Assembly (NCBI GenBank): GCA_046727175.1
Contig: JBKPCD010000169.1
Location: 1-37,333 of the forward strand
Direction of reading: 5' to 3'
Length of the DNA: 37,333 nucleotides
Source of the DNA: JBKPCD01 sp046727175
Lineage (GTDB): Bacteria; Acidobacteriota; Vicinamibacteria; Vicinamibacterales; 2-12-FULL-66-21
Shown: positions 1-8,286 of the stretch, piece after piece
Layout of the letters: every line of letters starts with the position of its first letter
How positions within the stretch are numbered: the stretch's first letter is position 1
Notes under the pieces: generated by a model
Seen by the model: only the letters and a program-made list of their open reading frames with translations
What the model was told of the DNA's origin: nothing
Database searches by the model: none
Translations under genes and position numbers: made by a program

Positions 1-49
1 GGTGAAAGGTATGACCAATAGGTGTATAACCATCGCGCGGAGGATGAGT

Positions 50-1348
50 ATGCCAGGACGTCTACTTCACTGGAGAACGCTGTTGGCCGCCGCCGGACTC
101 GTTGCGGCATCGGTCAGCGGGACACCTGCCGACGATGTGACGATCGAGGTGCCAACCATCCGCGCCGCTGACGGCGGCGTCTCGCGCGGCGTGCTCTATT
201 GGAGCCCGTCAAAGCGACCCAAGACCGTCGTGGTGTCGATGCATCCCAGCAGCGACAACCAGCGCCACTTCGTGCTTCGGCCCGCGGCGGAGCACGGCTA
301 CGCCGGTTTCGGGCTGGCCGGGCGCTTCACCGGTCAGGACGCGGCCATCCACGAGCAGGTCCTGCTCGACCTTGCGGCGGGCATCAAGTGGCTCAAAGAG
401 GAACGCGGGTTCACCCAAATCGTGCTCGTCGGCCACAGCGGCGGCGGCTCGTTGATGGCGTACTACCAAAGTCAGGCCACGACGGCACCGCCCGGGCGGT
501 ACAAGTCCACACCGGCGGGCGATCCGCCCGACTTGAACGCCTACACCATGATTCCCGCCGACGGCGTCGCGATCCTCAATGCCTCGGAAGGCGAGGGCTT
601 GCACGTGGAACACCACCTCGATCCCTCGCTGGTCCGCGAAGACGATCCGCTGTCGATCGATCCCGCGCTCGACATGTACAACCCCGACAACGGTTTTCGC
701 GAGCCACCGGAGGCGAGCACATACTCTCCGGAGTTCATCCGTCGTTTCCGTGACGCACAGAAAGCTCGCGACCGGCGCCTGACCGAATGGGCCCGATCCC
801 AGGTCACGGAGCGAAACTATTACCGGGAGCTTTTGAAGGAACCGGGATTCGGGTCGTTGCCCTTCGCGCGCCGGCAGTATATCGAACGCCGTGCCGATCA
901 CCTGCCGGTGATGATTCTGTATCGCAGCGAGGCGGACCTCGCATACACCGACCTGTCGATCGATTCGTCGGACCGCGTGGTGGGATCGAACTACGGACCG
1001 CGTCCAGACCGGCGCAACTACTCGCAGGACGCGCGGGTCCGGTCGTTGCGGCCCGACGCGTACCTCAGCACGATGTCGGGCACGGCTTCGTATGCGCGCC
1101 TACACGAGAACATCAAGAAAATGACGGTGCCGACCCTGGTGCTGGGCGGCACGGCCGACCGCGGCATCTTTCCGTCGGAGCAGAAGACCACGTTCGAGAT
1201 GTCCGGCGCGAAGGACAAGGCGATCGTCTGGGTCGAGGGCGCGGATCACGGGTTCGGCCCGTCGGGTCCAAAGGCGGGGGACGGCAAACAGCAGCAGCGG
1301 GCTGCCGCGGCGGTCCTCGAGTGGATGGACAAGCGGTTTCCGAAGTAG
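50..1348 (+). CDS. Secreted alpha/beta hydrolase
   Basis: Predicted exported serine hydrolase of the alpha/beta fold, 432 residues. Seen: an N-terminal signal peptide (RLLHWRTLLAAAGLVAASVSG), the nucleophile elbow GHSGGG with Ser at about residue 130, and late motifs GTADRG and GADHGF that should supply the catalytic Asp and His. I chose the ATG at 50 because GGAGG at 39-43 lies 6 nt upstream. The frame is open to the window edge, and ATG codons at 11 and 44 are alternatives. The substrate cannot be told from sequence. Its position ahead of an aromatic-acid cluster makes an ester-cleaving role plausible, but that is inference. It stands alone, convergent with the next gene. Confidence 0.85.
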   Translation: MPGRLLHWRTLLAAAGLVAASVSGTPADDVTIEVPTIRAADGGVSRGVLYWSPSKRPKTVVVSMHPSSDNQRHFVLRPAAEHGYAGFGLAGRFTGQDAAIHEQVLLDLAAGIKWLKEERGFTQIVLVGHSGGGSLMAYYQSQATTAPPGRYKSTPAGDPPDLNAYTMIPADGVAILNASEGEGLHVEHHLDPSLVREDDPLSIDPALDMYNPDNGFREPPEASTYSPEFIRRFRDAQKARDRRLTEWARSQVTERNYYRELLKEPGFGSLPFARRQYIERRADHLPVMILYRSEADLAYTDLSIDSSDRVVGSNYGPRPDRRNYSQDARVRSLRPDAYLSTMSGTASYARLHENIKKMTVPTLVLGGTADRGIFPSEQKTTFEMSGAKDKAIVWVEGADHGFGPSGPKAGDGKQQQRAAAAVLEWMDKRFPK

Positions 1349-1383
1349 CGCGTCGCGATCGTGATGAGCCGAGGATCAGCGTT

Positions 1384-2580
1384 TCAACCCGGAATCTTCA
1401 GCGATTGATCCATGCATGAGATCTTGCCGCGCGCGCCCACGGGGCCGCCCGAGTTGATCTCCCCTGCACTGTTCGGAGAGTTGTCGCGGCGGTTTCCGTC
1501 GGAATTGGCCACGCACAGTCGCTTGTCACTCAGAAACGGGCTGGTCGGGAACTCGAGGATGTGATCGTTGCCGACGGCCGGGTCGGCAGCGTTTCTCAAC
1601 CCGGCGGCGTTCAACGGATTTCGGAAGATCTCGATGACCCGGCGGTCGTGCGTGACGACGACGAGCGCGTTTCGTTCGTTGGCGGCGTTCCAGATGTTGC
1701 CGGCCCGATCCAGCGCGATACCGTCGGTACCTTCGAGCAGCGGGTGGGCCACGAGGATGTTCTCGAGGCACAGCGTGTTGGGCGTGAAGGACTCGTCGCA
1801 CCCCATCGGGCTGGTCACGTTGCCCTTGCCGTCGAACTCTACCTTCCAGAGCGCGCCGCGCGCTGTGTCGGCGACGATCAGATCTTCGTTGGCGCTGAAC
1901 ACAACGCCGTTGGCCACCAGGTCCTGACCGCCGGCGGGCGTGACCACCGTCGGCGTTGGACTGGCGGGCACGCTAATCGTCAGGGTTCCGGGTGGGAAAG
2001 TACGCGCCTGTCGCCCGACGCCGTCGCCGGTGACCGTTCCACCGAGAGCCGTGCTGTTACGCATCGGCTGAATCCGAAACATCTCTGCCGGCGTTCCGTT
2101 CGGTGCGATCCGCCACACGCGACCCTGCCCCGTCCCGCCATCGCCGGTCCAGAGATCCCCGTGGCGATCGAAGGCGACGCCGTTCGTTCCCGGCACTCCC
2201 GTCGCGAACGGAGCCGACGGATTCATGTTGGCCGTGGTCAGCTTCCAGATCACTCCACCCTGGTTCCCATCGGCGATGTAGAAGCTGCCGTGGCGATCGC
2301 GCGTGATTCCGGATGGATTGCAGCCGGGTGCCGCGTTGCCGATGGAGCCGATCTGAAACAACGCGCCACCGGCATCGATTCTCCACAGTGGACACCGATC
2401 GGGCAGCGGAGCCCGTCCCGTCGTATAGAGGATTCCTTCTTCGTCGCCTGTCAGCCCCTCGATCGCGAGAGGCGTGATCGCGAGCGTCGTGAAGCTCGCG
2501 TTCGCAGGAAACTCGTCCAACGCAGCGATCGACACGCCGATCGAAGCAACCATTGTCAGGACGACGGTGTGGATACGCAC
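1384..2580 (-). CDS. Secreted NHL/SMP-30-like beta-propeller protein
   Basis: Exported beta-propeller of 398 residues. It starts with a GTG at 2580 preceded by AAGGAG at 7 nt, followed by a signal peptide (IHTVVLTMVASIGVSIAA). The repeated pattern is G(I/V)A(F/L)DRxGxxWxxxxG, for example GVAFDRHGDLWTGDGG and GIALDRAGNIWNAANE. This is typical of SMP-30/gluconolactonase or NHL-type propellers. Cysteines occur in pairs near CPLW, PGC, MGCDE and TLCLE, so disulfides are likely after export. Unlike the three propellers further on, it has no internal stop. A sugar-lactonase activity is not demonstrated by visible catalytic residues, so binding or scaffold roles are equally possible. Confidence 0.8.
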   Translation of the reverse strand: MRIHTVVLTMVASIGVSIAALDEFPANASFTTLAITPLAIEGLTGDEEGILYTTGRAPLPDRCPLWRIDAGGALFQIGSIGNAAPGCNPSGITRDRHGSFYIADGNQGGVIWKLTTANMNPSAPFATGVPGTNGVAFDRHGDLWTGDGGTGQGRVWRIAPNGTPAEMFRIQPMRNSTALGGTVTGDGVGRQARTFPPGTLTISVPASPTPTVVTPAGGQDLVANGVVFSANEDLIVADTARGALWKVEFDGKGNVTSPMGCDESFTPNTLCLENILVAHPLLEGTDGIALDRAGNIWNAANERNALVVVTHDRRVIEIFRNPLNAAGLRNAADPAVGNDHILEFPTSPFLSDKRLCVANSDGNRRDNSPNSAGEINSGGPVGARGKISCMDQSLKIPG

Positions 2581-2760
2581 GGTGGGTCTCCTTGTTGTTG
2601 AGACGTGCGCCCCGCGACCAGCGGGCAGGTTGGCGCTCAGCGGCGGGTGATTCTACCGTTCCGCGTGCGCTCGCGCAACACGGCACCAAGGGTTCCCCCG
2701 GGCAGTATCCGTCAGGAGTACCGAAGGCAGCGGCTGCTCTCGCATGATGTAGTGCCAGAG

Positions 2761-2775
2761 AATGGTCGGACCTTT
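2761..2775. promoter_or_regulatory. Operator 1 of the AATGGTCNGACCTTT family
   Basis: AATGGTCGGACCTTT, with the dyad GGTC-N-GACC, lies about 50 bp before the flavin monooxygenase start. It is identical over 15 bases to the site at 30543. The form matches FadR/VanR-type GntR operators, and such a regulator is encoded at 19115-19918. Confidence 0.7.
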
Positions 2776-2825
2776 TGGCGGTCACCTTGCTCTGATAGGC
2801 TTGTGCTCGCGAAGCTGCAGTCGTG

Positions 2826-4436
2826 ATGGACACCGAGGTTCTCGTCGTCGGGGCCGGCCCCGTCGGGCTCACGCTGGCTATCGATCTGGGCCGCCGGGAC
2901 GTGCGGTGCACGCTCATCGAAAAAAAGGCGTCGCCTGAGTTCCTGCCCAAAATGGAGCGGTGCAATGCCCGCACGATGGAGATCTACCGGCGGATGGGGC
3001 TGGCCGAGAGAATCCGCGCTGCCGGCCTGGATCGCCATGTGCCGATGGACGTCTACATCGCGCTGGCGTTGAACGAGCCCCCGCTCCTCCGGCTTCCGTA
3101 CCCGTCGGTGTCAGAGGCGCAGGCGCAGATTGCGTCGTGCAACGACGGCTCGATGCCGCTCGAACCCTACCAGCTCATCTCCCAATACACGATCGAGCCG
3201 CTCCTGAAAGCCGAGGCCGAGCGACTGCCTCGCGTGACCGTGAACTACGGCCACGAGCTGCTGTGCCTGTCGCAGACGCCAGAGAGTGCGACGGCTCGCG
3301 TGCGCGATCTCGATGGAAGGGAGCGCGACATCCGCGCCCAGTACATCGTTGGATGTGATGGCGGCGCGAGCACCGTTCGAAGGCAGGTCGGCATTTCGCT
3401 GCGCGGAGAGGGAGATCTGACGCGCCTGTATCAGGCGCTGTACTTCAGCCCCGATCTGTTCGCCATGATCCCGATCGGCGAGGGGCCGGGGAAAGGCCGG
3501 CACTATCACATCGCGGACTCGCACTCGACGTTTCTCATCATGCAGGACTCGACGCGTCACTGGACGCTGCACGCGTCGGTCGAGCGGCCGGAAGACATGG
3601 CGCAACAGTTCGAACGTGCCGTGGGTGTCCCAGTGCGATACGAGATGCACTACGTGGGACAGTGGAAGCTGAATCTGCTGTTGGCCGACCACTATCGAGC
3701 CGGACGCGTGTTTCTTGCGGGCGACTCGGCGCACCTGGTGATCCCGACGGGCGGCCTCGGCATGAACACGGGAGTCGGCGATGCGATCGACCTCTCGTGG
3801 AAGCTCGCCGGCACGTTACAGGGATGGGGCGGGTCGAATCTCCTTGCTTCGTACGAGATCGAACGGCGGCAGGTTGGCGACCGGAACGTCGGCGCCTCCC
3901 GTTACGCCTGGATCGGGCGGCGGCAATGGCGCTCTCAGTATCGACCGGACATCAGAGAGTGCACTCCCGAGGGCCGTGCGACCCGCGACAACCTGGCACG
4001 CGTCGCCGACGTCGAGCAGCGAAAGACCAACGAGATGATCGGCGCCGAGCTGGGGTATCGATACATCGGCTCGCCGTTGATCTGGGACGAGCCCGGCGGA
4101 CCGGAGCAGCTCTTTCGCGAGTACGTCCCGACGACGTGGCCGGGCGCGCGACTGCCGCACGTGTGGCTCGATGACGGCGCTGCGCTCCACGATCGGATTC
4201 CGGACGGATACACGCTGCTCCGACTCGGAAGGACGAGGGCCGATACTTCCGGAGTCGAACGCGCGATGCGCGCGCGCGATGCGCCGTTCAGCGTTCTGAC
4301 GGTCGACGACGAGTCGCCGCGCGAGGTCTATGGCTGCGACCTCATCCTGATCCGTCCGGACCTGCACGTCGTCTGGCGCGGGAACGACGCGCCGCCGAAC
4401 CCTGAGGAGATCGCTGCTCTCGCGACAGGCCACTGA
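2826..4436 (+). CDS. FAD-dependent class A aromatic monooxygenase
   Basis: Single-component NAD(P)H-dependent flavin hydroxylase of 536 residues, likely inserting one oxygen atom into a phenolic or aromatic-acid ring in the cytoplasm. Seen: the FAD Rossmann motif VVGAGPVG at residues 7-14, the middle fingerprint GCDGGAS near residue 177, and the second FAD/ribityl motif GDSAHLVIPTGGLGMNTG near residue 299. This is the order expected for the PHBH/MhpA/phenol-hydroxylase family (FAD_binding_3), and the length fits. I prefer ATG 2826 over GTG 2823 next to it. It is preceded by a regulon operator and followed after 33 nt by an amidohydrolase in the same direction, so the two are probably co-transcribed. 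Substrate is unknown. Confidence 0.9.
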   Translation: MDTEVLVVGAGPVGLTLAIDLGRRDVRCTLIEKKASPEFLPKMERCNARTMEIYRRMGLAERIRAAGLDRHVPMDVYIALALNEPPLLRLPYPSVSEAQAQIASCNDGSMPLEPYQLISQYTIEPLLKAEAERLPRVTVNYGHELLCLSQTPESATARVRDLDGRERDIRAQYIVGCDGGASTVRRQVGISLRGEGDLTRLYQALYFSPDLFAMIPIGEGPGKGRHYHIADSHSTFLIMQDSTRHWTLHASVERPEDMAQQFERAVGVPVRYEMHYVGQWKLNLLLADHYRAGRVFLAGDSAHLVIPTGGLGMNTGVGDAIDLSWKLAGTLQGWGGSNLLASYEIERRQVGDRNVGASRYAWIGRRQWRSQYRPDIRECTPEGRATRDNLARVADVEQRKTNEMIGAELGYRYIGSPLIWDEPGGPEQLFREYVPTTWPGARLPHVWLDDGAALHDRIPDGYTLLRLGRTRADTSGVERAMRARDAPFSVLTVDDESPREVYGCDLILIRPDLHVVWRGNDAPPNPEEIAALATGH

Positions 4437-4469
4437 CCGTGGATTGGACTGGGAACGGAACCGAAACCA

Positions 4470-5489
4470 ATGCTCAAGATTGATGTTTTCAACCACGTCT
4501 TTCCGAAGCCGTTCTTCGAACGAATGGACAAGGTCGCCGTCAACAGAGGATGGATCAAGCGATTCGTGAACATCCCGTTTCTACACGACCTGGACGTGCG
4601 GTTCCGGATGCTCGAAGAGTTCGGACCCGACTACCGCCAGATCCTGTCGCTGTCCTCACCGCCGATCGAGACGCTCAATCCCGATCGCCAGGTCACTCTC
4701 GACCTCGTCACGCTCGCCAACGATTCGCAGGCCGAGCTGGTACGCGCTCACCCGGATCGGTTCCCTGGCTTCCTTGCGTCGCTGGCCCTCAATCACGCGG
4801 ACGACAGCGTCGCGGAGCTGGAGCGGGCGGTGACTCAACTTGGGGCGCTCGGCGTGCAGATCTTTTCGAACGCCAACGGCCTGCCACTCGACGACGAGCG
4901 GTTTTTCCCGGTGTTCGAGACGGCGGACCGGCTCAGGTGCCCGATCATGCTTCACCCGGCGCGCGGGGCAAACTTCGTGGATTACCCGGGCGAGACCAAA
5001 TCGAAGTACGAGATCTGGTGGACGTTCGGCTGGCCGTACGAGACGAGTGCAGCGATGCAGCGACTGGTGTTTTCAGGGTTGTTCGATCGGCTCCCGCAGA
5101 TCAAGATCGTCACTCATCATCTCGGCGCGATGATTCCGTACTTCGAGGGCCGTATCGGCTATGGCCTCGACCAGTTCGGGTCGCGCACGGCCGACGAGGA
5201 CTACGAAGGACTCCTTGAGTCGATGCCCAAGCGGCCCTACGACTACTTCAAGATGTTCTGGGCCGACACGGCGGTCTTCGGCAGCAAGGCCGCCACCGAG
5301 TGCGGCCTGAAGTTCTTTGGATTCGATCGTGTCGTGTTCGCCTCCGACGCGCCGTTCGATCCCGAAGGCGGACCGATGTACATCCGGGAGACGGTGAAGG
5401 TGATCGACAGCCTCGACATCGAGGAGGCGGCTCGACGGAAAATCTACCAGGGCAACGCGGAGCGGCTGTTCAGCCGTGCCTTCCGATGA
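4470..5489 (+). CDS. Amidohydrolase-2 (ACMSD-type) family protein
   Basis: TIM-barrel metal hydrolase or decarboxylase of 339 residues, related to ACMSD, gamma-resorcylate decarboxylase and LigW-type enzymes that decarboxylate aromatic or ring-cleaved acids. Seen: the strand-1 region is DVFNH, where the family usually has DxHxH, so the first metal His is replaced by Phe. A later HHLG motif (near residue 212) and FASDAPFDPEGG (near residue 291, metal or catalytic Asp) are intact. The changed first motif may alter the metal site or reaction. It follows the flavin monooxygenase closely, so the pair could act on one hydroxylated intermediate. A small GC hairpin lies just downstream at 5501-5514. 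Confidence 0.85.
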   Translation: MLKIDVFNHVFPKPFFERMDKVAVNRGWIKRFVNIPFLHDLDVRFRMLEEFGPDYRQILSLSSPPIETLNPDRQVTLDLVTLANDSQAELVRAHPDRFPGFLASLALNHADDSVAELERAVTQLGALGVQIFSNANGLPLDDERFFPVFETADRLRCPIMLHPARGANFVDYPGETKSKYEIWWTFGWPYETSAAMQRLVFSGLFDRLPQIKIVTHHLGAMIPYFEGRIGYGLDQFGSRTADEDYEGLLESMPKRPYDYFKMFWADTAVFGSKAATECGLKFFGFDRVVFASDAPFDPEGGPMYIRETVKVIDSLDIEEAARRKIYQGNAERLFSRAFR

Positions 5490-5500
5490 GGCGGTCGCCG

Positions 5501-5514
5501 GGGCTTGAAAGCCC
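5501..5514. repeat. Short GC hairpin, REP-like
   Basis: GGGCTTGAAAGCCC is a 6-bp inverted repeat in the gap between the amidohydrolase and the HpaI aldolase. It has no T tract. It could be part of a dispersed extragenic palindrome or a weak transcription boundary. Confidence 0.4.
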
Positions 5515-5535
5515 TGCCTACAAAACGGTCCATCA

Positions 5536-5550
5536 AATGGTCAGACCAAG
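5536..5550. promoter_or_regulatory. Operator 2 of the AATGGTCNGACCTTT family
   Basis: AATGGTCAGACCAAG ends 20 bp before the HpaI aldolase start. The core TGGTCAGACCA is the most symmetric copy in the window. Its place between amidohydrolase and aldolase suggests the aldolase has its own regulated promoter. Confidence 0.7.
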
Positions 5551-5570
5551 TGCGGTCGAAAGGAGCGATG

Positions 5571-6443
5571 ATGGCGGTTCTGCCGCGACTCAATAACGTC
5601 ATCCGGGCATTCGAGCAGGGACAGATACCGGTCACTGCGTTCGTGCCGCCGACGATCGAGAGCGCGATTGCCCTCTCGGTCGCACCGTACGACGGCGTCG
5701 TCTTCGAGTCCGAGCACAACGCCTACGACATTAAGGATCTGCGCGATTGCCTGCAGTACATGCTCAACCGGCGCCAGATCGTCGAGCAGGGTACTTTGTC
5801 CCCGGCCGTGACGCCACTCATCCGGATCCCGCCGAACGGCGCCGAGATGAATCAGTGGTGCGCGAAACAGGTGCTCGACATCGGCGCCTACGGAGTAGTC
5901 TGGCCGCACATCAGCACCGTGGAAGAGGCCTACAACGCCGTCGCAGCGTGCCGCTACCCCCGGCCGAAGTCGGCGCCCGCGAGCGAGCCGTACGGGCAGC
6001 GTGGCGATGCTCCGATGGTCGCCGCACGTTACTGGGGACTCACGCAGCAGGAGTACTACTCGAAGGCAGACGTCTGGCCACTGAATCCGGCGGGCGAGAT
6101 CCTCGTCATCATCATGTGCGAGGACGTGCAGGCCGTCGATAACCTTCCACAGATTCTGCGCGAGGTGCCGGGTATCGGCGTCGTCTTGATCGGCGAAGGC
6201 GATCTCTCACAGAACCTCGGCTACCCGCGCCAGTACGAACATCCCGCCGTCGTCGAAGCTATGACGGCGATCCGGCGCATCTGCATCGAGCACAACGTCC
6301 CGTGCGGTCATCCGCATGTGGACGAGGCGAATGCACACCGAGTGGTGGACGAAGGGTATCGGTTCCTGCTGACGGCGCCGACCCGGTCGTATGCCGGGCT
6401 CGAGGCGTGCCGGAAGGTTACGCGCAAGGGCGTCAGCGTTTGA
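5571..6443 (+). CDS. HpcH/HpaI-family class II aldolase
   Basis: Metal-dependent pyruvate (or acyl-CoA) aldolase of 290 residues, cytoplasmic. Seen: FESEHNAYD near residue 44, matching the family's catalytic region DxEH; EDVQAV, whose Glu would be the first metal ligand; and IGEGDLSQNLGYP, whose Asp would be the second and which is very close to the HpaI motif IGxxDLxxxLGYP. Start: AAGGAG at 5560-5565 lies 5 nt before ATG 5571; ATG 5568 is next to it. In the aromatic cluster it could cleave a hydroxy-keto acid such as 4-carboxy-4-hydroxy-2-oxoadipate made by the LigJ-like hydratase, giving pyruvate and oxaloacetate. That assignment is inference. It ends 11 nt inside the convergent reductase gene. 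Confidence 0.88.
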   Translation: MAVLPRLNNVIRAFEQGQIPVTAFVPPTIESAIALSVAPYDGVVFESEHNAYDIKDLRDCLQYMLNRRQIVEQGTLSPAVTPLIRIPPNGAEMNQWCAKQVLDIGAYGVVWPHISTVEEAYNAVAACRYPRPKSAPASEPYGQRGDAPMVAARYWGLTQQEYYSKADVWPLNPAGEILVIIMCEDVQAVDNLPQILREVPGIGVVLIGEGDLSQNLGYPRQYEHPAVVEAMTAIRRICIEHNVPCGHPHVDEANAHRVVDEGYRFLLTAPTRSYAGLEACRKVTRKGVSV

Positions 6444-7644
6444 GCATCGCGGCAAGCGGCTTCGATGGATCGGCAAGCTCCGCTGGATCCACGGGTATGC
6501 GTCGCTCGATCAGCCGCCGCGCCATCGCGAGATCGCGCTGCACGTTGATGCCCATCGCGTAGACAAGATGACTGCCGTTCATCTCGAAGAGGATGTCCGT
6601 CTTGCCGGGGACGGGTCGCCGCACCGTGGTCGTCTCCGCCACGGACCATCCGACGCCTTGGATGTAAAGGTCGTACTGCTCCGACCAGAACGACGGCACC
6701 GGGGAATAGACCTCGTCGGCGCCAGCGGCATTCCGACCTGCGACGGCGCCCTGGTCCAAAGCGTGACGCCAGTTTTCCAGTCGCACGAGCCCTTGAGGTC
6801 CGGGGAAGCGCACGACATCTCCTGCGGCAAAGATCACTGGATCGGACGTACGACATCGCTCGTCGACGACGACCCCATCGTCCACTGCAAGGCCTGCGGC
6901 CGCTGCCAGTCGATCGTTGGGTCGCGAGCCGATACCGACGACGATGAAATCCGCAGTCAGCTGCTCGCCTGTGTCCGTCTCCACGACGAACCGTCCGTCC
7001 GCCTGGCTGGCGACGGCCGCGAGCTTCGTGCCGAGACGAATGTCCACACCGTGACGCTGGTGCGCGGCATGCACGACTGACCCGGTTTCCTCGTCACACA
7101 CACGCGCGAGAACGCGGCGCTCGACCTCGAGCACGATCGCGCGCACACCCAGCTCGCTGGCCGATGCCGCGACCTCGAGGCCGATGAGCCCCCCGCCGAC
7201 GACGAGCATCGTCCGGCCCGAGCGCAACTCCGCCTTCAGTCGGTGGGCATCCTCCTCCGTTCGCAGGTAGTGCACGCCGGGCGTACCGGTTGGCAGCTGC
7301 GGCAGCTCGCGCGCGGTGGCGCCAGTCGCAATGACGAGCGCATCGTACGGCAGCTGCCGTCCGCCGCGGAGCACGACAGCGCGCGCATCTCGTTCGATCG
7401 CCTCACACTGGGCCCGGCACTCGAGAACGACAGCGTGACTGACGACGCCGTTCGGCCCTGCGATCTGCGCATCGAGTGGTTGGGCCTTCCCGACGAGAAC
7501 TGCCTTCGAGAGCGGCGGCTTCTCGTAGGGCTCGCAGTTCTCTTCGCTGAGGAGCGTGACCTTGGCATCGGTCCGCTGTTTCTTGGCCGAGATCGCCGCG
7601 AACGTGCCGGCCGGCCCTCCTCCGATGACAACGATGTTTGACAA
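6433..7644 (-). CDS. NAD(P)H:ferredoxin reductase of a Rieske system
   Basis: FAD-dependent pyridine-nucleotide disulfide-type reductase, 403 residues, of the class that passes electrons from NADH to a ferredoxin (BphA4/rubredoxin reductase-like). Seen: FAD motif VVIGGGPAG at residues 5-13, the YEKPPLSK segment typical of this group near residue 40, ATGA near 107, NAD-binding LVVGGGLIGLE at 148-158, and the second FAD motif AAGDV near 265. The start is TTG at 7644, since no closer start keeps the FAD motif, and it has no clear ribosome-binding site. It probably feeds the Rieske ferredoxin at 9681 and the oxygenase at 8283. It lies downstream of the oxygenase and its partner gene on the same strand, separated by a heptamer array. 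Confidence 0.9.
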   Translation of the reverse strand: MSNIVVIGGGPAGTFAAISAKKQRTDAKVTLLSEENCEPYEKPPLSKAVLVGKAQPLDAQIAGPNGVVSHAVVLECRAQCEAIERDARAVVLRGGRQLPYDALVIATGATARELPQLPTGTPGVHYLRTEEDAHRLKAELRSGRTMLVVGGGLIGLEVAASASELGVRAIVLEVERRVLARVCDEETGSVVHAAHQRHGVDIRLGTKLAAVASQADGRFVVETDTGEQLTADFIVVGIGSRPNDRLAAAAGLAVDDGVVVDERCRTSDPVIFAAGDVVRFPGPQGLVRLENWRHALDQGAVAGRNAAGADEVYSPVPSFWSEQYDLYIQGVGWSVAETTTVRRPVPGKTDILFEMNGSHLVYAMGINVQRDLAMARRLIERRIPVDPAELADPSKPLAAMLKR

Positions 7645-7651
7645 GGAGAGG

Positions 7652-7743
7652 GGTCTCTGGTCTCTGGTCTCGGGTCGGCTCTAGTCTCTAGTCTTTGGTC
7701 AATCCGAGTTAGAACTCACCAGAGACCAAAGACCAAAGACCAA
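7652..7743. repeat. Degenerate heptamer array, (GGTCTCT)n / (AGACCAA)n
   Basis: The gap between the reductase and the upstream small gene is filled with 7-bp units. The left part reads GGTCTCT/AGTCTCT, the right part AGACCAA. GTCTTTGGTC at 7691-7700 is the exact reverse complement of GACCAAAGAC at 7724-7733 and again at 7731-7740, so the array can fold into a long hairpin with alternative pairings. It lies inside a co-directional gene set and may cut or stabilise the message. The same unit recurs at 29739-29800. Confidence 0.75.
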
Positions 7744-7761
7744 CGGCGAGTCACCGGCAAG

Positions 7762-8286
7762 CTACGCCCTGAGCGCCGTCATCATGTCCTTGATGTAGTC
7801 GACGTTCCCGGCGATGACGAGCATCAGCGACCACGGACGCACCTGCGCGAGCGTCTTCGACAGGCCCTCGTCGGGCGCAGCGCCGTCGCCAACGATGAGC
7901 GTCGTGGTCATCACGCGACGGAGGCTGCACGCCTGTCCGATGAGCGAGGCGGCGCGCGCGTGCCCGCCGGGCGCCGCGACCATGATCACCAGGTCCGCGG
8001 CATTCACCTCGGCGTTGACGCTCGTCACATGTCCCGAGAGATCCGTCAGCATCCCGCCCGACGAGTCCGTCGACAAATCCGCGCCGCTGCTGTCCTGTGC
8101 AATCCTGAAAAACGTCGCGCGGTTCCACGAGTCCTCGGCGAGACGGCGGAGGATGGGCTCGCTGGCGGCGTCGAGTGCGACCACCTTGATCGCGCGAGGC
8201 GTCGAGTTCGGCGCCTGGACTCGGAATCGGGCTTCGGCGGCCGAGCTCATGCGCGCGGATTCGCTGAGCATTGCGACCACCGTCAC
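7762..8286 (-). CDS. Unknown protein coupled to the Rieske oxygenase
   Basis: Hypothetical protein of 174 residues that I do not recognise. It starts with GTG inside a GTGA overlap with the stop of the Rieske oxygenase gene, so translation is very likely coupled; ATG at 8271 is a later alternative. Seen: alternating hydrophobic strands and glycine turns (IKVVALDAA, ADLVIMVAAPGGHA, VMTTTLIVGDG, SLMLVIAGNVDYI) that suggest a Rossmann-like alpha/beta fold, with no signal peptide and no Cys/His cluster for metal. Its position between oxygenase and reductase suggests an accessory to the oxygenase such as assembly, substrate or nucleotide binding. This is inference from place only. Confidence 0.7.
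   Translation of the reverse strand: MTVVAMLSESARMSSAAEARFRVQAPNSTPRAIKVVALDAASEPILRRLAEDSWNRATFFRIAQDSSGADLSTDSSGGMLTDLSGHVTSVNAEVNAADLVIMVAAPGGHARAASLIGQACSLRRVMTTTLIVGDGAAPDEGLSKTLAQVRPWSLMLVIAGNVDYIKDMMTALRA

Noticed and set aside
7681..7743. GGTC/GACC units of the heptamer arrays as further regulator operators
   Set aside because: They lack the GGTC-N-GACC spacing and A/T flanks of the seven operator sites, and occur as tandem units forming hairpins.
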